A stretch of 64,000 nt of DNA from Natronococcus sp. CG52. GTDB lineage: Archaea > Halobacteriota > Halobacteria > Halobacteriales > Natrialbaceae. Location of the stretch: positions 1 through 64,000 of the forward strand of contig NZ_CP099391.1 in NCBI RefSeq assembly GCF_023913515.1, given 5' to 3'. Below the pieces are notes generated by a model. That model was not told where the DNA came from. It searched no databases and was given only the letters and a program-made list of their open reading frames with translations. Below are positions 1-8,836 of the stretch, piece after piece. Each line of letters opens with the position of its first letter. Position 1 is the first letter of the stretch. Both the position numbers and the translations under genes were made by a program.

Positions 1-336
1 CGACTGTTCCGGCGGAGCGACTCCAGGGGCAGGGGTGCCGAACCGATGACGATCCACGTCGGCTCGAGTTCGAACGGGTTCTTCGTCGCCGACGACGGCG
101 ACGCGATTCCCGAATCGAAGCGCGAGGATCTCCACGAGACCGACGCCGAGGCACTGGATCGTCGCGGCGACGGCTTCGCGCTCGTCGGACGGATCGCCGA
201 AGCCCACGGCTGGTCGGTGTCGATCGGCGAGAGCGACGAGGGTGGGACTCGCGTCGACGTCACTGGGACGGCGGTCGACTGGAAGAACGCGTTCGACGGC
301 ACCTCGCTCAATTCGGAACTCGAACTCGAGCGGTGA
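1..336 (+). CDS. C-terminal part of a sensor histidine kinase (ATPase domain), cut by window edge
   Basis: The reading frame is open from base 1, so the ATG at 46 is probably internal. The peptide carries the end of a GHKL/HATPase fold: an 'FFVADDGDAIP' N-box-like stretch, then 'GDGFALVGRIAEAHGWSVSI', which matches the G2 box and following helix of haloarchaeal histidine kinases, and 'SDEGGTRVDVTG' near the end. The usual GxG of the ATP lid is less regular here (RRGDGFAL). Sensor, PAS and dimerisation parts lie outside the window, so the signal it responds to cannot be told. It runs in the direction opposite to the RfcS gene that follows. Confidence 0.75.
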   Translation, partial: RLFRRSDSRGRGAEPMTIHVGSSSNGFFVADDGDAIPESKREDLHETDAEALDRRGDGFALVGRIAEAHGWSVSIGESDEGGTRVDVTGTAVDWKNAFDGTSLNSELELER

Positions 337-366
337 TCGATAACCGCGGCCGGATCGCGGTCGCGG

Positions 367-1356
367 TTATTCGTCCTCGAGCGCCAGCGACGCCAGCATC
401 GCCTCGAGTTGCAGCCGTTCGTTCGCCCCCTCGGTGATCCGGTAGTCCACTTCGCCGAGGCGCTCGAGCAGCCGAACGGTGGCCTGTTCGGGGAGGTCGA
501 ACTGCCACGCCGAACGGTGAAGCTGGTCGATGACGTCGCCGCCGGCGAGGCCGCGGTCCATCAGGAGGTCCTCGAGCGCCGCTCGGGCGGCGGTGAAGTC
601 GCCGTCGATGGCGTGCTGAACCATCTCCTCGACCTCCTCGGGGCGGGCGGTGGCGGTGATCGCGAACACCGTCTCCTCGTCGACGGTCTCGCCCATCACG
701 GCCGCGGCCTGCAGGGCGTTGATCGCCTTTCGCATGTCGCCGTCGGCGGCGTAGACCAGCGCGTCGACCCCGTCGTCGGTGACCGCGATCCCTTCAGTTT
801 CGGCGATCTCGCGGACCTGCGCCTCGACGGCTTCCTCGGTGAGTTCGGTGAACCGAAAGACCGCACACCGCGACTGGATTGGGTCGATGATCTGACTCGA
901 GTAGTTGCACGAGAGGATGAAGCGCGTGTTGTTCGAGAACTGCTCCATCGTCCGACGCAGCGCGGACTGGGCGTCGCTCGTCAGCGCGTCGGCCTCGTCC
1001 AGGAAGATGATGCGGTGGTCGTAGCCGCCGAAGGACGAACGCGCGAAGTCCTTGATCCGGTCGCGGACGACGTCGATCCCGCGCTGATCGGAGGCGTTCA
1101 GCTCGAGGAAGTTCTCGCGCCAGTCGTCGTCGTAGATTTCGCGGGCTATAGCCTGTGATGCGGTCGTCTTCCCGGTTCCGGCTGGCCCCGCGAACATGAG
1201 GTGCGGGAGGTCCCCCTGCTCGACGTAGCGTCGCAGCCGCGGGACGATGTTCTCGTGGCCCTTGATCTCGTCAAGCCGCTCCGGGCGATACTTCTCGATC
1301 CAGACTTCGGTCTTGCCGGGAGTCGGCTCCGCCGCCTCGGCGTCGGCCTCGCTCAT
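367..1356 (-). CDS. rfcS: Replication factor C small subunit (clamp loader)
   Basis: This 329-residue AAA+ protein is the small subunit of the archaeal clamp loader that opens PCNA and places it on primed DNA. Walker A (GPAGTGKTT, about residues 57-65), Walker B (FLDEAD, about 118-123) and the SRC motif (162-164) are all present, and length matches the family. A C-terminal helical collar domain follows, with '[16 protein letters not shown]' as the sensor 2 region. The start at 1356 gives the expected acidic tail before the conserved 'WIEKYRP'. Haloarchaea often have several RfcS paralogues; which one this is cannot be decided here. The gene appears to be monocistronic. Confidence 0.96.
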   Translation of the reverse strand: MSEADAEAAEPTPGKTEVWIEKYRPERLDEIKGHENIVPRLRRYVEQGDLPHLMFAGPAGTGKTTASQAIAREIYDDDWRENFLELNASDQRGIDVVRDRIKDFARSSFGGYDHRIIFLDEADALTSDAQSALRRTMEQFSNNTRFILSCNYSSQIIDPIQSRCAVFRFTELTEEAVEAQVREIAETEGIAVTDDGVDALVYAADGDMRKAINALQAAAVMGETVDEETVFAITATARPEEVEEMVQHAIDGDFTAARAALEDLLMDRGLAGGDVIDQLHRSAWQFDLPEQATVRLLERLGEVDYRITEGANERLQLEAMLASLALEDE

Positions 1357-1528
1357 ACCGGTCGCAAGGGGCGGCCGGCAGATAAATCGCCCGAAGGGCG
1401 TCCTCGAGACGGCCCACGGAACGGCTACCGATCCAGCCGCTCCGTCCGGAACCGGAAACGCGATCGAACTGTTCTAACTGGCGACGGGTGAGACACATGT
1501 TTTTCATCTCACACGATGTGCGGTGTGT

Positions 1529-2611
1529 ATGGGGTTTCGAACGGCCATCGGAGCGCGAGTCGCGATCGTCCTGCTCGTCGTCGTCCTTCTGGGGACGATG
1601 CCGGCGTCGGTCGCCGCCCAGTCGGACGAACGGGCCGGCGGGACGATCGTCGTCGAGGAGGGGGAGACGGTCGACGAGATCGAAGCCTTCGCGGGCACCG
1701 TGATCATCAGCGGTACCGTCACCAACGACGTCAGCGCGTTCGCGGGCAACGTCCACATCGACGGCGAGGTCGGCGGCGACGTCGAAGCCGTGTCCGGCAA
1801 CGTCGAGATCACCGGCACCGTCGACGGCGACGTCAGCGGCGCCGGCGGAAACTTCGCCGTCGCCGAGGGCGCGACGATCGGCGGCTCGCTCGAGGCCGGC
1901 GCCGGAGCGGTCGAGATCGACGGCACGATCGCAGGCGACGCGGCGGTCGGGGCGGAGACGATCCGGCTCGGCGAAAACGCGGCCATCGGCGGCGATCTCC
2001 GGTACAGCGGCACGCTCGAGGGCAACACCGACGCGGTCGCCGGCGAGATCACGGAGGACTCGCGGATCGGCATCGAGCCGACGCTCCAGCCGTTCGCCGG
2101 GTGGCTCTTCGCGGCCTACGCGTTCGTGCTGAACCTGTTGCTCGGTGCGATACTGCTCGGCTTGTTCCCCCGGTTCTCCGACGGCGTCGCCCGCCGCGTC
2201 GCGACCGATCCCGTCAGGAGCGGCCTCGCGGGGCTGGGCGTCCTCGTCGGCGTGCCGATCCTGCTGGTCGCCGTCGCGATAACGATCGTCGGGATCCCCG
2301 TCACCGTCGTCGGCGCGCTCCTGTTCGTACTCCTGGTCTGGATCGGCGTCGTCTACGGCCGGTTCGCCGTCGCCGCCTGGCTCCTCTCGTACGCCGACGT
2401 CGAGAACCGGTGGCTCGCGCTCGTCGTCGGCCTGCTCGGCGGCGCGGTGCTCGCACAGATTCCCTTCGTCGGCGGGTTGCTCAACTTCCTCATCCTCCTG
2501 CTCGGACTCGGTGCGCTGGCCCGGGGACTGTACGGCCATCGGCGGACGGCGAGGGCTCGAGAGCCCGAGCGACGGGATCGGATCGGTCCAGACGAGTCGG
2601 CGAGCGATTAA
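1529..2611 (+). CDS. Secreted bactofilin-like beta-helix protein with C-terminal membrane domain
   Basis: About 360 residues. The ATG at 1529 is preferred over GTG at 1523 because it directly begins a Sec-type signal peptide ending near 'ASVAAQ'. Residues roughly 35-165 are built of short repeated turns rich in 'G-x-V-x-G-D-V', the pattern of polymer-forming bactofilin beta-helices. The C-terminal half has about five hydrophobic segments, ending in a short basic and acidic tail. Such proteins are common in haloarchaea and are thought to form a surface or membrane-associated scaffold. The exact role is unknown; family assignment rests on the repeat pattern, not on motifs with catalytic meaning. 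Confidence 0.8.
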   Translation: MGFRTAIGARVAIVLLVVVLLGTMPASVAAQSDERAGGTIVVEEGETVDEIEAFAGTVIISGTVTNDVSAFAGNVHIDGEVGGDVEAVSGNVEITGTVDGDVSGAGGNFAVAEGATIGGSLEAGAGAVEIDGTIAGDAAVGAETIRLGENAAIGGDLRYSGTLEGNTDAVAGEITEDSRIGIEPTLQPFAGWLFAAYAFVLNLLLGAILLGLFPRFSDGVARRVATDPVRSGLAGLGVLVGVPILLVAVAITIVGIPVTVVGALLFVLLVWIGVVYGRFAVAAWLLSYADVENRWLALVVGLLGGAVLAQIPFVGGLLNFLILLLGLGALARGLYGHRRTARAREPERRDRIGPDESASD

Positions 2612-2724
2612 CGTCGACCGATCCCCTCTGCCAGCGCCCGTTACGCAGGCCCACGTGTGACTGCTGTGCGGCGAACCATCACCTCTCTCAGCCGAGCGAA
2701 CACCTCGCGGTGGCGTACGCTGGG

Positions 2725-2912
2725 CTATTGCGAGCGGAGCGAGGCGCGAGCACCGTGAGCGCCTCGGAAGGCGAGCGGTGACCACGGGGAACCGCGAGCG
2801 AACAGCGAGCGATAGGCCGACGCCGTGCGAGGGATGAGTGAGCGAACGGGGAGAAACAACCCGTCAGCGAACGAATCGGTTGGGGAGGACGTAGACATTC
2901 CTTGGTCCAGTA
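2725..2912 (-). repeat. Dispersed repeat family 1, copy A
   Basis: The reverse complement of this stretch aligns with 41100-41345. Shared blocks include 'ACGTCCTCCCC' followed by 'CCGATTCGTTCGCT', then 'CTCCCCGTTCGC', a shared 'TTCCC-GTGGTCACCG' block, and a CGCTATT-type block near the far end. The copies diverge by point changes and short indels, and copy B carries three hairpins that are weak or absent here. No transposase is present, so it is a non-coding dispersed element of unknown mechanism. Confidence 0.75.
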
Positions 2913-2980
2913 GGAGTATCAGCTGAAGGGTATCGTTATATCCAGGTGAGACAATGAGCAGCCGCAATGTATCGTACAAT

Positions 2981-2996
2981 TGTTATAATTTATAAG
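2981..2996 (+). promoter_or_regulatory. TATA-type promoter of the broken small gene at 3018
   Basis: The run TTATAATTTATAAG is centred about 28 nt before the ATG at 3018, the distance expected for a leaderless haloarchaeal transcript. Its base composition contrasts with the GC-rich surroundings. Confidence 0.55.
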
Positions 2997-3017
2997 CCAT
3001 GACAGCTATTTTCAGAT

Positions 3018-3214
3018 ATGAGTGATATTTTTCAATCTCCGTTTCGGAGAGCCATTCAGGACTGTTCCTTGGTTTAGGTCTGGGGTTTGTAATCGGGATC
3101 GGCGGGTTTGGGGAGTCTTGGCAGGAGGCGACTTTCTCCGCTATTGGGACTGGAATCGGTCTTGCATTCATTTTCTATGTTGTTTTCCCCCTAACTGTAC
3201 CCGCTGATGGGTGA
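3018..3214 (+). pseudogene. Small two-segment membrane protein gene broken by a frameshift
   Basis: From the ATG at 3018 the frame reads MSDIFQSPFRRAIQ and soon hits a stop. The next frame from about 3060 reads LFLGLGLGFVIGIGGFG, then 'GLAFIFYVVFPLTVPADG' and a stop at 3212-3214, that is two hydrophobic segments. Adding one G to the GG near 3059-3060 joins the halves into one protein of about 65 residues. A well-placed TATA box supports the start. No family is recognised. The break could be a real mutation or a base-calling error, as several neighbours show the same kind of defect. Confidence 0.6.
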
Positions 3215-3325
3215 TTCGGCAGGTGATGATACGTTCGCATCTCTACGTAACGGAACCGTGGTCGTACGATCTCGAACCCCTCGCCCAGTCGACGCGCTCA
3301 AGTCCACACTCGAGCAAGGACGACC

Positions 3326-3595
3326 ATGCACGTCACCGTCGACGTCAAGGGTGAGGGGAGCCACGAACTCGCGCTCGAGGACGTGGCGACCGACGCGCCG
3401 GAGCCGACCTACGCGGACCTGCTCCGCGAGGTCGACCTCAGCCCCCACGAGGTGAGCGTCCTGGTCGACGGACGGCCCGTCCCCGAGGATCAGCCGGTCG
3501 AGAGCGAGCGCGTGACGGTGTTGCGGCTGATCAAGGGCGGCTCCCTGAGTCCCGTCTGGACTCGAGTCGCGTCCCCCTCGCCGCGGTCGCCTTGA
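3326..3595 (+). CDS. samp2: SAMP2-like ubiquitin-fold small archaeal modifier with a tail after the di-glycine
   Basis: The first 70 or so residues match haloarchaeal small archaeal modifier protein 2, with 'LSPHEVSVLVDGRPVPEDQ' and the conserved end 'VLRLIKGG'. The family acts as a ubiquitin-like protein modifier and as a sulfur carrier in tRNA thiolation, after activation of the terminal glycine by an E1-like enzyme (UbaA). Here the frame does not stop after Gly-Gly but continues 17 residues (SLSPVWTRVASPSPRSP). Either a protease must trim it, or a nearby indel has destroyed the stop. It faces the molybdate-type regulator convergently, and the tails of the two genes overlap. Confidence 0.82.
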   Translation: MHVTVDVKGEGSHELALEDVATDAPEPTYADLLREVDLSPHEVSVLVDGRPVPEDQPVESERVTVLRLIKGGSLSPVWTRVASPSPRSP

Positions 3596-4242
3596 ACGAG
3601 GCGACGACCTCCCGGCCGGGTTCGAGCGCCAGTCGCTCGCGGCTCGAGCGCGTCACGAGCGCCTCGAGATCGACCCCTCTGCCAGCGAGAGCGTTACGCT
3701 GGCGATCTCCTCGCCCGCTTCGACGTTCGTTACCGTTCCGTCGAAGCGGTTTCGAGGCTCGTCCCGTCGGGTTCGGGCGTTTCGTCCGGGTCGGTCAGGA
3801 CGACCGCGTCCGAGCGAACGCCGATCTGGACCTCGCGCGCGGTCCGCGGCACTGCTACGACCGAACCGGCGGCCGTCTCGACGGTCGCGAGTTCGCCGGT
3901 TCGCTCGTCGACGGTTCCCGTGAACACCGACTCCGTCACCGTCGCCACGCCGTCGAGTTCGGTCTCGTAGCGGTCGAACCGTCGGCGTAGCTCGTGGGCG
4001 GTATCGGTTAGCCTGGTCCCGCCGCCGCCGCGGCCGCCGCGCTGACGTTCCGTAAGCTGGCCGACCTCCGCCTCGAGTTCGACGATCCGGTTCTGGAGCC
4101 GAGCGTAGGATCGTCCCAGTTCCTCGGCCGCCCCGTGCATCGATCCCTCTCGGTCGACGGCCGCGAGCATCTCGATGTCGCGGCGATCGATCGTGACGTC
4201 GCCGGCCGAGAGTTTCGTGCTGAAGTCCTTCTCGATGCCCAT
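3531..4242 (-). pseudogene. ModE-like regulator (HTH plus TOBE), two frameshifts
   Basis: The N-terminal part has a LysR/ModE-type winged helix ('DREGSMHGAAEELGRSYARLQNRI', quoted in part) and a first TOBE-like segment ('SVFTGTVDERTGELATVE'), the layout of molybdate- or tungstate-sensing repressors. The intact frame stops early at 3730. Restoring a C near 3755 gives 'NRFDGTVTNVEAGEEIASVT', and restoring a base in the C-run near 3674 gives 'VDLEALVTRSSRERLALEPG' and 'EVVASFKATAAR', a normal second TOBE domain, ending about 3531. It lies upstream of tupC with about 20 nt between and reads with the importer, so it probably regulated it. The two lesions mean it is inactive or mis-sequenced. Confidence 0.8.
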
Positions 4243-4264
4243 CGCTGTCTCCGTGCGGTCTTGC

Positions 4265-5032
4265 TCAATAGAGCAGTTCGCCGTCGATAAACTTCCGGGT
4301 GCGTTCGTCCCGCGGGTCGTCGAAGACCGTCGCCGTCTCGCCGACCTCGATGATGCCGTCGCCGAGCAGGACCGCGACCCGATCGGCGACGCGCTCGGCC
4401 TGGTTCATGTCGTGGGTCGCGACGACGACGCCGATGTCCCGGTCGCGCGCCTCGAGCACCGCGTCCTCGATGACGGCCGTGTTCCGCGGATCCAGGTCCG
4501 ACGTCGGCTCGTCGAGCAACAGGACGTCGGGATCGTACGCGAGCGCGCGGGCGAACGCGACGCGCTGAGCCTCGCCGCCCGAGAGCGACCCGGCGCTCTG
4601 CTCGGCGTCGTCGGCGAGGCCGACGATATCCAGCGCCTCGAGGGTGGTCCCCGCGCCGGGCGCGTCCCCGGTGAGGGACTCGAGCGTCCACTTCGCCCGC
4701 TCGAGCCAGGACCGACGGACGCGGATCCCGTACTCGACGTTCCGGCGGACGCTCGCGTCGAACAGGTTCGCCTCCTGGAACACCATTCCGATCCGTCGGC
4801 GACAGGCGAGGCGCCGCCGCTCCGAGGCGGCCCAGACGTCGGTACCGTCGTACTCGATCCGTCCGCGCTCCGGCCGCTCGAACAGCGCGAGCAGGCGCAA
4901 CAGGGTCGACTTACCGACCCCGGACGGACCGATTATCGCGACGACTTCTCCGGGCGATACCGACAGCGAGACGTTCTCGAAGACCGGGTCGCCGTCGTAG
5001 CCGTGGTGAACGTCGGCGACGTCGAGCGTCAC
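4265..5032 (-). CDS. tupC: Tungstate/molybdate ABC transporter ATPase
   Basis: 255 residues with a complete ABC ATPase motif set: Walker [11 protein letters not shown]-loop MVFQEANLF, signature [15 protein letters not shown], Walker [13 protein letters not shown] and switch histidine in VVATHDMNQ. It energises import by the permease TupB encoded just upstream on the same strand, whose stop codon overlaps this start by four bases. Together with TupA and the ModE-like regulator this forms an oxyanion uptake island. The Tup (tungstate) rather than phosphate assignment follows from TupB and TupA sequence character and is inference. Confidence 0.88.
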   Translation of the reverse strand: MTLDVADVHHGYDGDPVFENVSLSVSPGEVVAIIGPSGVGKSTLLRLLALFERPERGRIEYDGTDVWAASERRRLACRRRIGMVFQEANLFDASVRRNVEYGIRVRRSWLERAKWTLESLTGDAPGAGTTLEALDIVGLADDAEQSAGSLSGGEAQRVAFARALAYDPDVLLLDEPTSDLDPRNTAVIEDAVLEARDRDIGVVVATHDMNQAERVADRVAVLLGDGIIEVGETATVFDDPRDERTRKFIDGELLY

Positions 5033-5745
5033 CGGTACCCCCCGGAGTCGCTCCCCAGCCGAACGACGATAGCGTTGACGAGCAGTACCAGGGCGACGAG
5101 CAGCGCCCCGAGGATCAGCGCGGTCTCGAACCGGCCCTGTCGCGCCTCGAGTTGAATCGCGGTCGTGAGCGTTCGGGTGTAGGATTCGCCGTCGGGTCCG
5201 GCGATGTTCCCGCCGACGATGAGGACGGAGCCGACCTCGCTGATCGCCCGGCCGAAGCCGGCGAGGACGGCCGTCGCGATGCCGTATCTCGCTTCCTTGA
5301 TCGTGACGAGGGCGACGTCGAACCGCGTTCCGCCGATCGCGAACGCCGCGTCGCGGACGCCCTGATCGACGCTCGAGACGGCCGCGAGACTGACGCCGGT
5401 GATGACCGGCGCGGCGAGGACGAACTGCGACACGATCATCGCCTCGCGGGTGAAGACGAGTTCGAACGACCCGAGCGGCCCCTGGTTCGAGACCGCAAAC
5501 AGAACGAGGAGGCCGACGACGACGCTCGGAAACCCCATCCCGGTGTTGATGAGCGACGCGAGTAGCCGCTTGCCCCGGAACTCCGCGAATCCGATCAGGA
5601 GCGCGACCGGGAGGCTACACAGCGTGCTCAGCGCGACCGCGATAAGACTCACGTACAGCGAGACGTAGACGATGCTCCGGATGTACGTCCACTCGAAGGG
5701 GAACTCGATCAACAGCGGCACCAGCGATCCGGTTCCAGGTATCAT
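5029..5745 (-). CDS. tupB: Tungstate ABC transporter permease
   Basis: 238 residues with about six membrane segments and the permease EAA-like loop '[20 protein letters not shown]', which docks on the ATPase. The stretch '[17 protein letters not shown]' followed by '[11 protein letters not shown]' is typical of TupB-type permeases. The frame is intact. It sits between tupA (12 nt upstream) and tupC (4-nt overlap), all on the minus strand. Confidence 0.88.
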   Translation of the reverse strand: MIPGTGSLVPLLIEFPFEWTYIRSIVYVSLYVSLIAVALSTLCSLPVALLIGFAEFRGKRLLASLINTGMGFPSVVVGLLVLFAVSNQGPLGSFELVFTREAMIVSQFVLAAPVITGVSLAAVSSVDQGVRDAAFAIGGTRFDVALVTIKEARYGIATAVLAGFGRAISEVGSVLIVGGNIAGPDGESYTRTLTTAIQLEARQGRFETALILGALLVALVLLVNAIVVRLGSDSGGYR

Positions 5746-5757
5746 CCCTATCGCGTG

Positions 5758-6693
5758 TCAGTCGTCGTCGGTCGCTCCCTCCCAGTCCTCCGGAACGTAC
5801 TGCTGGAAGTTCGGCTCTTCGGCCAGCGCCTCGGGGAAGAACAGCTTGTTCGCCGTCGACGGCGTACTCCTCGATGAGCCGCTGGCCCTCGGCGCTCGTG
5901 AGGTAACCGATGTACGCCATCGAGAGGTCATACTCGACGTTCTCGTGGACCGCGGGGTTAACCGCGGCGATTCCGTACGGATTCGCGAGCAGTTCCGGGC
6001 CGCCCTCGATCGGTCCCTCGACGAGAATCTCGAGGTCGATGTCCGACTGCATCGAGAGGTACGTTCCGCGGTCGGCGAGCGTGTAGCCGCCGCTCTGATC
6101 GGCTTGCGTGAGCACTTCCCCCATCCCCTGGCCGGCTTCCCGGTACCACTCGCCGAGATCGTCGTCGGTCGTTTCGGCCGCGTCCCAGATCGCGAGTTCC
6201 TTCGTGTGCGTCCCGGATTCGTCGCCGCGCGAGACGAACGTCGCTTCCGCCGCGGCGATCGCGTCGAACGCCTCGGTGGCGCTTTCCGTCCCGATCGCCG
6301 CCGGATCGTCCGACGGCCCGACGGTGACGAAGTCGTTGAACATGAGATCGCGACGGTTGACGCCGTACCCTCCCTGAGGAACTCGTCTTCGAGCGAGCGT
6401 GCGTGAACCAGGACCACGTCCGAGTCGCCGTTGCGGGCGGTTTCGAGCGCGGCACCCGTTCCCTGCGGGACCGTTTCGACGCTCACCCCGTACCGGTCCT
6501 CGAACGACGCGTTCACCTCGTCGAGCAGACCCGTGTCGTAGGTGCTCGTGGTCGTCGTGAGCGTGATGCTCTCGCCGTTGATCGCGGGTCCGTCGTCGTC
6601 TTCGCCGCCGTCATTCATGGCCGTACAGCCGGCGAGTCCGGCAGCGACACCGCTCCCGGCTAACGCGAGGAACTCGCGTCGTTGTATCGTCAT
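5758..6693 (-). pseudogene. tupA: Tungstate-binding lipoprotein, two compensating frameshifts
   Basis: The start at 6693 gives a twin-arginine and lipobox leader ([12 protein letters not shown]... LAGC), and the next part '[19 protein letters not shown]' is the hallmark of tungstate/molybdate binding proteins. After 'EDEFLREG' the frame fails unless one G is restored near 6370, giving '[18 protein letters not shown]'. The body then reads normally ([18 protein letters not shown]). Near 5845 one base must be removed to read 'VDGEQLFFPEAL' and finish at 5758 with '[12 protein letters not shown]'. The two changes cancel, so overall length (311 aa) is normal. If the indels are real, the importer has lost its binding protein although TupB and TupC are intact. 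Confidence 0.85.
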
Positions 6694-7020
6694 AGATACC
6701 ACGATCCACCGAACCGGCAAATAGTTTTGGGACGACGAGTAACCGAATGCAGTTTCGCCTCGAGCGTTCTCCGCATCCGTCGGTTCTCGAGCGGCGTTTC
6801 CAGAAGAGTTTCTACAGGCGATAACCGGATCACGTTACGGATCGGGAGAGACGATCCGGGATCCCTGCGGAGATCGGCGACGTCGCGGTACCGACCGTTC
6901 GCGCCCGGACGCGCTCGGTGCCGCCCGGTCCGCGAAGCCAAACATACGTAGCGATCCGCGTCTAACGTAGCGAGCGTCGGGAGCCTCGGTTCTCGACGCG
7001 CCGCGATCCGCACGATACGC
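6694..7020. other. Divergent promoter region between tupA and metF
   Basis: 327 bases without a gene. An AT-rich hexamer-like patch (ATAGTTTT, about 6721-6728) lies about 30 nt before the tupA start and may be its TATA box. No clear ModE palindrome was recognised. Confidence 0.4.
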
Positions 7021-7878
7021 ATGACACCAGACACGGAACCGGCGCCGGGAGTGCGCGCGTTGCTCGGCGAGCCCCGATTCGAACTGCTCCCCCTCGAGGG
7101 GTTCGAGGAGCAACTGCGACGGCTGCCCGACGGCGCGACGGTCGCGATCACCACGTCGCCGTCGCTGGGACTCGAGGCGACGATCGACCGCGCCGAGACC
7201 GCGGCCGCGCGCGGCTACGCGGTCGTTCCTCACGTCGCGGCCCGCTACGTCCGCGACGAGGCCCACCTCGAGGGGATCGCCGCTCGCCTCACCGACACCG
7301 GAGTTACCGATATTTTCGTGCCGGGCGGCGACCGCGACGAGCCGATCGGCGCGTTCGACTCGTCGCACGCGCTGCTCTCGGCGCTCGCGGACCTCGAGTA
7401 CGGGTTCGAGGAGGTGGGTATCACCGGCTATCCCGAGGGCCACCCCGTCATCGACGACGAGACCCTCGCCGACTCGCTGGCGCGAAAGGCGCCGTACGCG
7501 ACCTACGTCGTAACGCAGCTCTGTTACGACCACGAGACCGTCCTCGAGTGGATCGCCGACCTTCGAGCGCGCGGGATCGAGCTTCCCGTCGAGATCGGGA
7601 TTCCAGGCGTATTGGACTCGCGTCGCCTGCTGGACGTCTCCCGGCGAATCGGCGTCGGCGAGTCGATCAGCTTCCTCCGGAAAACCGAGGGGATCGTGGG
7701 GCTCCTCCGCCGCCTCGTCGGTGCGCGCGGAACCTACGCCCCCGACGAACTGATCGACGGCCTCGCGCCGGCCGCGACCGATCCCGCGTACGGCGTTCGC
7801 GGCGTCCACATCTACACGTTCAACCAGGTCGCAGCCCTCGAGTCGTGGCGACGCGACAGGCTAGCCCGAGACCGATGA
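7021..7878 (+). CDS. metF: Methylenetetrahydrofolate reductase family protein
   Basis: 285 residues with a TIM-barrel layout of the MTHFR family: 'VAITTSPSLGLEATIDRAE', 'PHVAARYV', 'IFVPGGDRDEPIG', 'VGITGYPEGHP', 'ATYVVTQLCYD', and 'GVHIYTFNQV' near the end. The enzyme reduces 5,10-methylene- to 5-methyl-tetrahydrofolate using flavin, supplying methyl groups for methionine. Haloarchaea have folate-based C1 metabolism, so the role is plausible. Halophilic MetF-like proteins have several paralogues, and a related reductase cannot be excluded. The gene is followed by an acetyltransferase gene about 30 nt downstream. Confidence 0.85.
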   Translation: MTPDTEPAPGVRALLGEPRFELLPLEGFEEQLRRLPDGATVAITTSPSLGLEATIDRAETAAARGYAVVPHVAARYVRDEAHLEGIAARLTDTGVTDIFVPGGDRDEPIGAFDSSHALLSALADLEYGFEEVGITGYPEGHPVIDDETLADSLARKAPYATYVVTQLCYDHETVLEWIADLRARGIELPVEIGIPGVLDSRRLLDVSRRIGVGESISFLRKTEGIVGLLRRLVGARGTYAPDELIDGLAPAATDPAYGVRGVHIYTFNQVAALESWRRDRLARDR

Positions 7879-7910
7879 GTTGTTTGCGCTCACCGCCCTC
7901 CGTTCGACCG

Positions 7911-8327
7911 ATGCACGTCCGGACGGCGACGCCCGACGACGCGCTCGAGGTCCGACGGATCCTCGACGGCGCGATGCTCGACCCCGGCGACGTCGAGACG
8001 CGGATCGGCGACGGCGACGTCTTCGTCGCCGGGGACCGCCGCGGCAGAAGCGGGGGTGCCGAGGGAACGGCGGAGCGGATTCTCGGCGCGCTCGTCCTCG
8101 AGCCCCGCGAGCGCGGCGCGCACGTCTCGGCGGTCGGCGTCCGGCGTCGCCACCGGGGGCGCGGTATCGGGCGAGCGCTGGTCGAACGCGCGCTCGAGCG
8201 AGAGCGGCGGCTCACGGCGCGGTTCGACGACGGCGTCCGCCCGTTCTACGAGACGCTCGGGTTCGCGATCGAACCGATCGACGACCGGCGACACCGCGGC
8301 GTCGCCGTGGCGAGCGAGGAGCCGTGA
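7911..8327 (+). CDS. GNAT family N-acetyltransferase
   Basis: 138 residues starting at the ATG that opens 'MHVRTATPDDALEVRRILDG', a standard GNAT beginning. The acetyl-CoA binding motif A reads VGVRRRHRGRGIGRALV, followed by 'FYETLGFAIEP' (motif B tyrosine region). It transfers an acetyl group from acetyl-CoA to an unknown substrate. Longer upstream readings in this frame overlap metF and are not genuine. It probably shares a transcript with metF. Confidence 0.82.
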   Translation: MHVRTATPDDALEVRRILDGAMLDPGDVETRIGDGDVFVAGDRRGRSGGAEGTAERILGALVLEPRERGAHVSAVGVRRRHRGRGIGRALVERALERERRLTARFDDGVRPFYETLGFAIEPIDDRRHRGVAVASEEP

Positions 8328-8385
8328 CGGAAGCCGTCGGTTGCCGGCGGAACTTTAACACCCAGCGCGTGGTACGAGCCTTCGC

Positions 8386-8748
8386 ATGGCGATACAACGG
8401 ATGCTCAGCGGAGACCCGTCGAAGAGTTCGAAGCTGTACCTCGCGATCGGTATTATCTCGCTCCTGAAGGCAATCGCGGTACGGAAGGACCGGGAACGGT
8501 TCCGGACGGAACTAATCGACGCCGGCCTCTTCATCGGCGTCGGCGTAGCGCTCCGGAAGTACAGTCAGCTCAAGGCGGAAAAACGGGAAGAGATCGAATC
8601 GCAGGTGCCGGACTGGCTGGCCAGCGCCGCGGAGTCCGAAGCGGCACGAGAGGGCGTTCGTACCCTCGCGAAGCGAAAGTTTGGTAGCCAATCCGAACCG
8701 GAACCGACGTTCCGCGGCCGCGCGAAGGACGCGATCTCGGGCCGATAG
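8386..8748 (+). CDS. Conserved haloarchaeal small membrane-associated protein of unknown function
   Basis: 120 residues. Two moderately hydrophobic stretches ('LYLAIGIISLLKAIAV' and 'LIDAGLFIGVGVALRKY') are followed by a basic and acidic helical tail. No catalytic motif is visible. Codon use and acidity match neighbours, so it is likely a real gene. A run of seven T follows about 23 nt after the stop. Confidence 0.65.
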   Translation: MAIQRMLSGDPSKSSKLYLAIGIISLLKAIAVRKDRERFRTELIDAGLFIGVGVALRKYSQLKAEKREEIESQVPDWLASAAESEAAREGVRTLAKRKFGSQSEPEPTFRGRAKDAISGR

Positions 8749-8771
8749 CTCATCCGCCGGCCCGCGAGCGA

Positions 8772-8778
8772 TTTTTTT
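8772..8778 (+). terminator. Oligo-T terminator after the 120-aa membrane protein gene
   Basis: Seven consecutive T lie about 23 nt after the stop codon in otherwise GC-rich DNA. Short oligo-T stretches terminate transcription in archaea without needing a hairpin. Confidence 0.5.
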
Positions 8779-8836
8779 ACGCCAGCCAGAATCGAGGAAG
8801 GACGCCGCCGCGCGACAAAAATAGGAGAGCGCCCCG

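Larger units (their letters stand above)
2612..3017. other. Intergenic stretch holding a dispersed repeat and an AT-rich promoter
   Basis: No intact gene is visible between the bactofilin-like gene and the small broken gene at 3018. The middle holds one copy of a dispersed repeat (separate entry) and the right end becomes AT-rich with a promoter. Long minus-strand readings here translate the repeat and look spurious. Confidence 0.6.

Noticed and set aside
1271-2785. A 504-residue minus-strand frame opposite the bactofilin-like gene
   Set aside because: Composition is that of an antisense shadow; it also runs through the end of rfcS and the repeat, with no domain.
2725-2979. An 84-residue minus-strand frame
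   Set aside because: It is a translation of dispersed repeat family 1 and part of the upstream promoter region; no independent evidence.
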